A DNA stretch of 64,000 nt from CBDFKV01 sp965249035 (GTDB taxonomy: Bacteria > Pseudomonadota > Gammaproteobacteria > Arenicellales > Poriferihabitantaceae), in contig CBDFKV010000007.1 of NCBI GenBank assembly GCA_965249035.1, forward strand, positions 1,178,001 to 1,242,000. The letters are read 5' to 3'. Positions 1-6,652 of the stretch are shown here, piece by piece. Under the pieces are notes generated by a model. The model was given only the letters and a program-made list of their open reading frames with translations, did no database searches and was not told the DNA's origin. The position numbers and the translations under genes were made by a program. The first letter of the stretch is position 1. Each line of letters begins with the position of its first letter.

Positions 1-35
1 ATGCCAATGTATCTCATAAAGGCGAACCCCAGGTA

Positions 36-479
36 TTATGCGACCAAGGTCCAAATTGCTGCAACCGCTAGCACAATGTTGGCCAACAGTCCTCCAACGA
101 AAGCCAAAGTTCTGGGGCCGCCGGCAACTTTTCCGATTCCAGAATAATAGATTGCCCAGAAAACCATTCGAAATGTGAAGTAGATCCCAGCCAACCAGTT
201 CACCAGCACCGGCGAAGTTCCTGCGATAATTGCCACGAGCAATGCCCAACCAAAAGCTGGAAAACTCTCTGTTGAGTTAGAATAGGCCCGAAGCACCCGA
301 AAACTGAATTTCGAGTGGTCATACTTTAAGGGCATGCCAGGCACCTGTTCCCCATGCACAAAAGCAAACGGTGCCGTGGCAAAATTCTGGATGAGTGTGG
401 CCAAAGACAATACTGCCAGGACCAAGAAAGACGGTTGGTAGGCCGAAAGATATGGCACAGCTTCGAAAAGTGAGTTCAT
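36..479 (-). CDS. MAPEG-family membrane protein
   Basis: A 147-residue integral membrane protein with about four hydrophobic segments (roughly residues 14-35, 72-92, 95-113 and 122-146). The stretch NSTESFPAFG near residue 68 matches the conserved Asn/Glu/Pro region of the MAPEG family (membrane-associated proteins in eicosanoid and glutathione metabolism). Bacterial members are mostly uncharacterised; some conjugate glutathione. It lies 23 bp downstream of the YCII-like gene on the same strand, so the two probably share an mRNA. That mRNA would start next to the operator-like palindrome at 869-892. Family assignment is fairly sure; the substrate is unknown. Confidence 0.8.
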   Translation of the reverse strand: MNSLFEAVPYLSAYQPSFLVLAVLSLATLIQNFATAPFAFVHGEQVPGMPLKYDHSKFSFRVLRAYSNSTESFPAFGWALLVAIIAGTSPVLVNWLAGIYFTFRMVFWAIYYSGIGKVAGGPRTLAFVGGLLANIVLAVAAIWTLVA

Positions 480-502
480 TGGTTTATCCTTAAAATTCTG
501 AA

Positions 503-820
503 TTACATATCCATTTGCATGGCTTCGGCGATCTCAATGGTGCCACTTCCACTGACATGGGGGCAATCTTTCGCCATGGCGATCGCTTCATCCATTGTTT
601 CCGCCTGAATAATAGTAATACCGGAAAGAGGATTAGAGCCACCGCCATCTTCCACGCCAGCTTCAGTGATGGTTTTCGATGCACTTACTGGCATGCCGGG
701 GTCGACGACTGCATCACCAAGACCGGCGCTCCATGCTTTCCATGCTGCCATATGGGCGGCACCTTCTTCTTTGCTTTGAATGTCTGGATTGCCGTGATAG
801 GCGAGAACGAATTTTGGCAT
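503..820 (-). CDS. YCII-related (DGPF-like) small protein
   Basis: A 105-residue soluble protein that begins MPKFVLAYHG and carries the pattern of YCII-related dimeric alpha/beta-barrel proteins: an N-terminal strand, a helix with conserved Trp (AAWKAW), and a C-terminal strand after a helix containing DEAIAMAKDCPH, where the Asp/His pair is typical. The biochemical role of this family is mostly unknown. It is the first gene of a probable two-gene unit with the MAPEG gene, divergent from the TetR gene, with a 24-bp palindrome 50 bp upstream of its start. Control by that TetR is an inference. Confidence 0.75.
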   Translation of the reverse strand: MPKFVLAYHGNPDIQSKEEGAAHMAAWKAWSAGLGDAVVDPGMPVSASKTITEAGVEDGGGSNPLSGITIIQAETMDEAIAMAKDCPHVSGSGTIEIAEAMQMDM

Positions 821-868
821 TTTTGAATCTCCTGTTTGGTTAGTTTCAAGAGAATTATGGCACGTATT

Positions 869-892
869 TAAATATGTTAAAGAACATATTTA
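869..892. promoter_or_regulatory. Perfect palindrome, likely TetR operator
   Basis: Two exact 10-bp arms, TAAATATGTT and AACATATTTA, flank a 4-bp centre (AAAG). The site lies 49 bp upstream of the YCII-like gene and just left of the IS element. Before the IS inserted, it would have sat in the short divergent region between that gene and tetR. Size and symmetry suit an operator for the local TetR-type repressor; this is not tested. Confidence 0.55.
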
Positions 893-899
893 GAACGAT

Positions 900-2121
900 G
901 AGACCTCAGCATAACCGTGGGGTTTGATTGGTCTTGAAGAAATATCCTGAAAATTCTAAAAAATTAGCGAAATAAATCATTTTCATCAACATACTCGGCC
1001 TAATATTGCGATATCCGTCGATTTTCGGCATTTTTCTTCAATTCTAGACACAACTATCCCGCGTAACCGACATCGGGCAAACCATAAAGCATCAGAAATT
1101 TTGCGCCTTTACGTATATTGGACGCCATCGCTGCAATCCCGTAAAACGTTATATTCTTCGCTAGCCCCATATAGCGAGCTCTCGCTAAACCATAGTGTTG
1201 CTTATAGGTTGCAAAGGGGCGTTCACCGCCAGAGCGTGTAACGGCAATCTGTGCATTACGTTTTTTATCCGACTCTGACAATGGATTATTTCGATAGCCT
1301 TTTCGTTGGACCTGATCTTCAATCCCCAAGCCTTTTAGCTTAGTCCGCGTCTCTTCAGAGCTATAGGCAGAATCTGCAAATAACGCCGCCTCATCTCCTA
1401 ACAATAAGGTATCGCGTTCCTGACTATCATGCACATTGCCAGCCGTGACATTTTGACGATGAATAAATCCATCTTCGTCCACGCCTGTATGAACTGAATA
1501 ACCGTAGGTGGACTTTGCTCGGCCACGACTGTCTTTCTTTACATGCCAGTCTGCTTCCTGATCACGCGTAGGCTTACCCTCTTTATTCTTACCTGAACCA
1601 GATTGAGCCGCCTCAATGGGCGTTGCATCTATGATGTTAATGCGCCCTTCGGTCATAATAATATTCTTAGATTCAAGTTGGCGGTTAATCTCACCCAATA
1701 ATTTATCCCATAAGTCATGTTCAACGAGGTTGTTGCGAAAACGCCCCAAGGTAGAAGCTTCTGGCACCTCTGCACCTAACTCAAGATGGCAAAATTTGCG
1801 AAATAATAGATCACGATAAAGACTTTGCGCCAACTGAACGTCTGATAGTTTGTACCATACGCCAAGCAACAAACTTCGAAACAGCGTCAGCAACGGATAA
1901 CTCGGATGACCCGTGCTAGAACCATAGATTGAAGACATCAGACTTTCTAACTCCGACCAATCCAATAATGCCTCTGTATCGTCTAGCGAGCACAAAATAG
2001 GGTGACTCATCTCCGCGCTGGAAACAAATAGTCTGGGCTGTGTTGTGAATGATTTTTGCATGCCTGATTATAACATTTAGCAACTATTCGGTGAAGATTG
2101 GCTGAGTTGTGCTGAGGTCTC
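900..2121 (-). mobile_element. IS5-family insertion sequence
   Basis: The element has 16-bp terminal inverted repeats with one mismatch (consensus GAGACCTCAGCAYAAC) at 900-915 and 2106-2121. It encloses a single transposase gene on the minus strand. The flanking bases ACGAT occur on both sides (895-899 and 2122-2126), consistent with a target-site duplication of up to 5 bp. Intact ends, an intact transposase and matching flanks suggest recent insertion. It separates tetR from the palindrome at 869-892. Confidence 0.85.
1054..2061 (-). CDS. IS5-family DDE transposase
   Basis: A 335-residue full-length transposase. The N-terminal part (about residues 20-115) is the usual IS5-type domain with the STLGRFRN motif. 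The catalytic triad is visible as D145 (IIDATPI), D230 (LFADSAY) and E280 within R-x3-E-x6-K (R276, E280, K287), the hallmark of IS4/IS5-type DDE enzymes. No stop or frameshift interrupts it, so it may be active. It sits 60 bp inside the right end of the element and 139 bp from the left inverted repeat. Confidence 0.92.
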   Translation of the reverse strand: MQKSFTTQPRLFVSSAEMSHPILCSLDDTEALLDWSELESLMSSIYGSSTGHPSYPLLTLFRSLLLGVWYKLSDVQLAQSLYRDLLFRKFCHLELGAEVPEASTLGRFRNNLVEHDLWDKLLGEINRQLESKNIIMTEGRINIIDATPIEAAQSGSGKNKEGKPTRDQEADWHVKKDSRGRAKSTYGYSVHTGVDEDGFIHRQNVTAGNVHDSQERDTLLLGDEAALFADSAYSSEETRTKLKGLGIEDQVQRKGYRNNPLSESDKKRNAQIAVTRSGGERPFATYKQHYGLARARYMGLAKNITFYGIAAMASNIRKGAKFLMLYGLPDVGYAG

Positions 2122-2158
2122 ACGATGTTAAAATATATCAAGAAAAGGAGCCTCACTC

Positions 2159-2761
2159 ATGCCCTATAGCGTCGAACACAAAGAGCAAACCCGCGCCAAA
2201 ATCATTGAAACAGCACGTATCCTGTTCAACAGGGACGGGTTTCAGAAGGTCACCATTGATATGGTTATGGAGGGAGCAGGCTTAACGCGAGGTGGCTTCT
2301 ACAATCACTTCAAAAACAAAGAGGCACTTTTCAGTGCGGCAGTTTCAAGTTTTCTCATGGGTCGGGGAGCGCAATGGCGTGAAGAAGCAGGAATTGATTT
2401 GACCAATCTGAAGCCCGAGATGGCTCAACATATGATCGACGCCTATCTCTCTGCCAAACATTTGGGTGACCGGGATGGTCAATGTCCCATGATTGCTCTG
2501 CCGTCTGATGTGGCACGCGCAAGCGCTGACGTTCAAAATTCGTTTCAACTATTGTTGGACGCAATGGTCTGGCTGTTTGAAAACAATATGCCTGCCAACG
2601 CCACCAATAAAAGGCGTGATGCCCTTTCAATTGCGGCCTTATGCATTGGCGGAATGGTTTTGGCGCGAACGCTGCCAGATTCCAATCTGGCAAAAGAGGT
2701 TCGGGTTGCTGCGCACTGTGCCGCAACGGAGATCTTTCAAACTCAAATAAAAGCCAGCTAG
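2159..2761 (+). CDS. TetR/AcrR-family transcriptional regulator
   Basis: A 200-residue TetR-type repressor. The N-terminal DNA-binding domain spans about residues 8-55, with a helix-turn-helix ending in the typical GLTRGGFYNHFKNKEAL. The C-terminal ligand-binding part is helical and not specific enough to name an inducer; it resembles regulators linked to electrophile or drug responses. A ribosome binding site AAGGAG lies 11 bp before the ATG. The right end of the IS is only 37 bp upstream, so the original promoter has probably been displaced and expression may depend on IS sequences. Likely target: the divergent YCII/MAPEG genes. Confidence 0.9.
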   Translation: MPYSVEHKEQTRAKIIETARILFNRDGFQKVTIDMVMEGAGLTRGGFYNHFKNKEALFSAAVSSFLMGRGAQWREEAGIDLTNLKPEMAQHMIDAYLSAKHLGDRDGQCPMIALPSDVARASADVQNSFQLLLDAMVWLFENNMPANATNKRRDALSIAALCIGGMVLARTLPDSNLAKEVRVAAHCAATEIFQTQIKAS

Positions 2762-2841
2762 GTCCGAGAACCCAATTGAACCACCACTATCTAGCGGCCG
2801 CATAGGATCGCCTGATCGGAGCAAACACGAACCTAGGGGCG

Positions 2842-2881
2842 CGGACCTATGGGGTCACGGACCTACGGACCTATGGGGTCA
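2842..2881. repeat. Short direct repeat, possible RAYT-type relic
   Basis: The 16-mer CGGACCTATGGGGTCA occurs twice exactly (2842-2857 and 2866-2881), separated by 8 bp. The second copy runs into GACTCGATTGATTT. GGGGTCAGACTCGATTGA-like sequence is often seen beside REP-associated tyrosine transposase genes in Gammaproteobacteria, but no such gene is present here. The 206 bp between tetR and rppH hold nothing else that I recognise. Confidence 0.35.
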
Positions 2882-2967
2882 GACTCGATTGATTTATGAT
2901 TAATTTATAAGATCAATACGCCTATAACGACGCGTTTGGTCGAACCTATGCATTACAACCTGGGCGA

Positions 2968-3504
2968 TTAGCGAATTTCTATTTTCAGGCTAAACGTTTG
3001 GTTGATCAGGGGCGCGAGTTCGGATAATGCTTCGCGATAAACATCCCGTTTGAAATCGATGATGTGATCCAGCGGATGCCAATAATCAACCCACTGCCAG
3101 CTATCAAACTCCGGCTTGTCGCAGCGATCAAAGCAAATATCGGTCTCTTCTCCAGTCAGATGGAATAAAAACCAGCGTTGTTTTTGGCCACGAAAGCCAC
3201 CGGTTCGACGCAAGCTCGAACGCATCGGCACATCGTATCGATACCAGCGTTCAGTCGTCCCCAATAGCCTCACTTGGTGCGGATACAAACCCACTTCCTC
3301 GTACAGCTCGCGATAAGCTGCCTCGCGTGGCGATTCGCGCTGCTCAACACCGCCTTGCGGGAATTGCCAACCATCACGGTGCACACGACGTGCCCACAAT
3401 AGCTGTCCAAGGTGGTTACAAACGATCAGACCAACGTTGGGACGATAGCCAGCGTTATCGATATTCTTTCGAGATTTTTGTTTTTTTCGTCCTAAATACG
3501 GCAT
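2968..3504 (-). CDS. rppH: RNA pyrophosphohydrolase (Nudix)
   Basis: RppH removes pyrophosphate from the 5' triphosphate end of mRNA and so starts 5'-dependent decay. The 178-residue protein holds GYRPNVGLIVCN (19-30) and a complete Nudix box at about 51-72 (GGVEQRESPREAAYRELYEE then VG). The remaining RppH features, such as WYRYDVP and the FRGQKQRWFLF strand, are also present. It carries about 15 extra basic residues before the usual start region (MPYLGRKKQKSRKN). No alternative NTG start lies nearer the family's usual N terminus, so the extension may be real. Confidence 0.92.
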   Translation of the reverse strand: MPYLGRKKQKSRKNIDNAGYRPNVGLIVCNHLGQLLWARRVHRDGWQFPQGGVEQRESPREAAYRELYEEVGLYPHQVRLLGTTERWYRYDVPMRSSLRRTGGFRGQKQRWFLFHLTGEETDICFDRCDKPEFDSWQWVDYWHPLDHIIDFKRDVYREALSELAPLINQTFSLKIEIR

Positions 3505-3580
3505 CCCCGCATCCTAGGGGTTTCTGGCAAATTCGTCAACTCGCAAGCTGTTCAATCCAAACATTTTGCTCACTGGTCGC

Positions 3581-3943
3581 TTATTTAGTGTCCGTTTTTA
3601 GACAATAAGCCTCATAGGCCTCACGGAAAATTCGCTCTAAGCGATCAATGGAATGTGTCGCATCTTGATCCTCCAAGACATGGTCACTCATGGCCAGCGC
3701 TGTTTGGTCAAACACCACTTTTTTATCCAGCATTGGGTAGGTTTTAGTCAAGCGCTTGATCGCAGCGATGATGCCTTCGGTTTCTGGCCTGGGAATGGGG
3801 TTGACCGTCACCTGCTCGGGTTCAAACGGATACTTGTCAGCCAAAAAGCCAGCAAACTCAGCCAAGCTGCTTAACGCGGGTTCTGGCAACCGCTCAATCA
3901 ATGCCAATAGTTCGGTCTTGGCTGACCGCTCTTTTTTAGCCAT
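3581..3943 (-). CDS. Small protein of unknown function
   Basis: A 120-residue soluble, mostly helical protein. Its N-terminal part (about 10-40, LPEPALSSLAEFAGFLADKY) resembles the amphipathic helix of DUF2281-like or antitoxin-like proteins, but no partner toxin gene lies next to it. The gene lies between rppH and the LysR regulator, all on the minus strand, 31 bp downstream of the LysR stop. Function not recognised. Confidence 0.6.
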   Translation of the reverse strand: MAKKERSAKTELLALIERLPEPALSSLAEFAGFLADKYPFEPEQVTVNPIPRPETEGIIAAIKRLTKTYPMLDKKVVFDQTALAMSDHVLEDQDATHSIDRLERIFREAYEAYCLKTDTK

Positions 3944-3974
3944 AAGAATGGCGAGTGAACAAGACTAGCAAAGC

Positions 3975-4898
3975 CTAAAGAGCGCTCTTTTTCTGATTCT
4001 TTTTCTCACAATGGTCTTCGGCAAACTCTAAAAATTCTTCCATCGCTTGAACGCGAAACTTCTGGCGCTGATAAACCAAGGAAAACGGACGAGTTAGCGG
4101 CGGATCTAGCGGAACCACCTTAAGCATTCCCAACGCTACTTCTTTTTGTAACGAGGCAACCGATTGCACGGAAATGCCCAAATCAGCCGTAACTGCGGCT
4201 TTAATTGATTCTGGGCTGGTAAATTCGAGGATCAAATTCAGGTCTTCGCTGTCACCGCGATGATCATCGAAATAAAGATCAAACACCCCGCGGGTGCCTG
4301 AACCTTCTTCGCGGCCAATATAGGGATATTCCGCTAATTGCTCGGCCGTCACTGAGCTTTTTCCGGCCAAAGGATGGCTCGGCGCGCAGGCCAACACTAA
4401 CTCATCGTGCCAGCATACTTTGGTGGTCAGATTTTTGTTATCAACCGGACCTTCAACAATACCAATATCAATGTCGTTATTTTCCACCATATTGATAATG
4501 CCCTGAGTGTTCGACACATTCAGGCGGATCGTCACTTCCGGGAATCGAGCTTGGTATTCGCCTAAAATCTCAGGGATCACATAGTCACCAATGGTCGTGC
4601 TCGCGCCAATCACCAGTGGGCCGGTCACTTCACCGGTCATGGTTCTCACCGCGTTATCCATTTCTTTATAGATTTCTATGATTTGGTCGGCATAGCGCTT
4701 AACCAAATCACCTGTTTCGGTGAGGGTGATGCGATTATGGGTTCGATCAAACAGGCGCGCGTTGAAATACTCTTCAAGCTGGCGAATCTGGAACGTGACT
4801 GCGGGCTGCGTCATGTGCAGCGTTTCTGCCGCCTTGGTAAAACTGAGTAGTTTCGCGACCGTGGTAAAAACTTGTAAACGCCTATCTGCCACCTTCAA
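3975..4898 (-). CDS. LysR-family regulator (CysL-like effector domain)
   Basis: A 307-residue LysR-type regulator. The winged helix-turn-helix occupies residues 1-65 (FTKAAETLHMTQPAVTFQIR). The effector domain starts near residue 90 (GPLVIGASTTIGDYVIPEIL) and resembles the periplasmic-binding fold of CysL/CbbR-like members. LysR proteins usually regulate a divergent gene; the divergent neighbour here is yccA, 237 bp away. Whether it controls yccA, the minus-strand genes or distant sulfur or nitrogen genes cannot be told from sequence. Confidence 0.88.
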   Translation of the reverse strand: MKVADRRLQVFTTVAKLLSFTKAAETLHMTQPAVTFQIRQLEEYFNARLFDRTHNRITLTETGDLVKRYADQIIEIYKEMDNAVRTMTGEVTGPLVIGASTTIGDYVIPEILGEYQARFPEVTIRLNVSNTQGIINMVENNDIDIGIVEGPVDNKNLTTKVCWHDELVLACAPSHPLAGKSSVTAEQLAEYPYIGREEGSGTRGVFDLYFDDHRGDSEDLNLILEFTSPESIKAAVTADLGISVQSVASLQKEVALGMLKVVPLDPPLTRPFSLVYQRQKFRVQAMEEFLEFAEDHCEKKNQKKSAL

Positions 4899-5083
4899 TC
4901 CTCATAAAAATTTAACTAACTATAGCTAACAGTGATTTTTATATACCACATTAAAAATAACTATATCGACTTAGAGGTGCAGGAATGGCGCTTATTGCTG
5001 CCCATATTTGCTAGCTGCACCTGACGCCAACGACATAAATCTTACATTGGCGTCATGTTTCGCGCGCGGTCATTGTAATTCGG

Positions 5084-5089
5084 TATAAT
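5084..5089 (+). promoter_or_regulatory. Putative -10 element of yccA
   Basis: A perfect TATAAT lies 47 bp before the yccA start. No good -35 hexamer is seen at 16-18 bp, so the promoter call rests on the -10 alone. Confidence 0.4.
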
Positions 5090-5135
5090 GGCGCGCATAT
5101 ATGAATCGTACCACGCCACACACTGAGGATAACCT

Positions 5136-5804
5136 ATGGCTCGAATGATTAACTCAACGGTTGAGCGCAGCTCGCGCGAGATTGTTATCAACAAAACCCT
5201 AAAGAACACCTACATGCTGCTGGCAATGACTTTGCTATTCAGCGCCTTAACGGCGGGTGTCGCGATGACGATGAATTTGCCACACCCCGGCATGATAGTC
5301 ACTTTAGTGGGCTATTTTGGATTGCTGTTCCTAACTTCAAAATTCAGCAATAGTGGCCTTGGCATCGTCTTTGTCTTCCTGCTGACGGGTTTTATGGGCT
5401 TAACACTGGGGCCAGTCATTAACGCTTATGTGCAATCATTTGGTAATGGTTCACAAATCGTGATGACCGCTATGGGCGGTACTGGGATTATTTTCCTGGC
5501 GCTATCCGCATACGTATTGGTCACTCAAAAAGATTTTTCCTTTATCGGCGGTATGCTGATGGCGGGGATTTTAGTGGCATTTGTCGCTGGTCTGGGTGCC
5601 TTTATTTTCCAAATGCCGATGCTGAGTCTGGCGGTTTCAGCCATGTTTATCATGCTGATGAGTGGTTTGATTTTGTTTGAAACCAGCCAAATCATCCATG
5701 GCGGCCAAACCAACTATGTGATGGCGACGGTATCGTTGTACATCTCAATCTACAACATCTTTACTGGCTTGCTGCACATACTCGGTATTTTCGGCGACGA
5801 GTAA
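5136..5804 (+). CDS. yccA: Bax inhibitor-1 / YccA-family membrane protein
   Basis: A 222-residue protein with seven hydrophobic segments from about residue 28 on, and the C-terminal ISIYNIFTGLLHILGIF segment typical of the UPF0005/BI-1 family. In E. coli, YccA binds the membrane protease FtsH and moderates its action on the SecY translocon. A strong hairpin terminator lies 34 bp downstream, so this is probably a single-gene unit. The start is supported by AGGA in CTGAGGATAACCT before the ATG. Confidence 0.9.
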   Translation: MARMINSTVERSSREIVINKTLKNTYMLLAMTLLFSALTAGVAMTMNLPHPGMIVTLVGYFGLLFLTSKFSNSGLGIVFVFLLTGFMGLTLGPVINAYVQSFGNGSQIVMTAMGGTGIIFLALSAYVLVTQKDFSFIGGMLMAGILVAFVAGLGAFIFQMPMLSLAVSAMFIMLMSGLILFETSQIIHGGQTNYVMATVSLYISIYNIFTGLLHILGIFGDE

Positions 5805-5837
5805 AACAGCACGCTGCTGCTATAGAGCAGCCCAAAC

Positions 5838-5868
5838 AAAAAAGCCCCGGCAGTGCTGGGGCTTTTTT
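5838..5868. terminator. Bidirectional rho-independent terminator
   Basis: Stem GCCCC(G)GC / GCTGGGGC with an A-run on one side and TTTTTT on the other. It lies between the convergent yccA and the MalM-like lipoprotein gene and could serve both. Confidence 0.85.
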
Positions 5869-5898
5869 ATGTTGGCAACTAATTGATGCCGCTTTCTA

Positions 5899-6543
5899 TT
5901 AAGGCTTGGCCTCCAACTTGATCCAGCCTTCCGGCCCAAAATCAATCCGATAACGCGGGTCGCTGACGGGCGCGTATATCATCGAATCAAACCCAGATGA
6001 CTTCAGTAATCGCTCCGGATTTTTTGTCGATACCGCATAATTCTGCTTGGCTTTATCGGTGTGAATTAATGCATACCGAGCAGCGGCTAATTCACCCCCA
6101 ACCTCCATCACCACCGTCATATGGCTGCGGCTAAACACCCGTGCATCAAACTGCAACGGTAAATCGTTGAAGCTGGCAATCGCGTTTTTGTTTTCGTCCA
6201 AAAAAGTAACCACCGGGAATAAAATACTGGGGTGTTTATCCCCACGTTGGTGTACCACTTCGCTGGCTATAGCCAATTGATAGGGTGTCGCTAGCGTGGG
6301 TAATACCAGCGCTTCGACATAACTCCGCCCAGTTTCAGCAAACTCATGCACTGGATCATTGCGATCTACCGCCAAGCGCACGCTTTTGCCCACCGGCATA
6401 ATCTTGTACGGCAAGTGTGAGAACTCACCCGTGCCGGACATTAATGCCGCCGCATTCGGTTTTTGATGCTTGGCCGCACACCCTGACAAAGCGATGCAGG
6501 TCGCTAACGCGAGCAAAGATGGTTTACCTATTTTCCGTATCAT
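5899..6543 (-). CDS. Lipoprotein, MalM-like
   Basis: A 214-residue protein with a lipoprotein signal peptide; the lipobox is LSGC (Cys22). The mature part is rich in beta strands. Segments such as YVEALVLPTLATPYQLA, SILFPVVTFLDENKNAI and AARYALIHTD follow the layout of MalM-type periplasmic proteins (maltose operon), where a similar pattern precedes an R-x-x-x-I/VFTT element. No maltose genes lie nearby, so MalM-like is a weak structural call and a maltose role is not supported. Confidence 0.6.
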   Translation of the reverse strand: MIRKIGKPSLLALATCIALSGCAAKHQKPNAAALMSGTGEFSHLPYKIMPVGKSVRLAVDRNDPVHEFAETGRSYVEALVLPTLATPYQLAIASEVVHQRGDKHPSILFPVVTFLDENKNAIASFNDLPLQFDARVFSRSHMTVVMEVGGELAAARYALIHTDKAKQNYAVSTKNPERLLKSSGFDSMIYAPVSDPRYRIDFGPEGWIKLEAKP

Positions 6544-6652
6544 TTTAAAAACCCTGATGATGCTGTAAGCTGACTAAGCAGCTTAGTCTAACTCAGCTAG
6601 GCTCTAAGCTGTAGCAGTCAATCTCAGTTTCGTCATTATCTTGTTGCTAGAC

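Noticed and set aside
2355..2726. 123-residue open frame antisense to tetR
   Set aside because: The TetR gene on the other strand has full family features and a ribosome site; the antisense frame has none.
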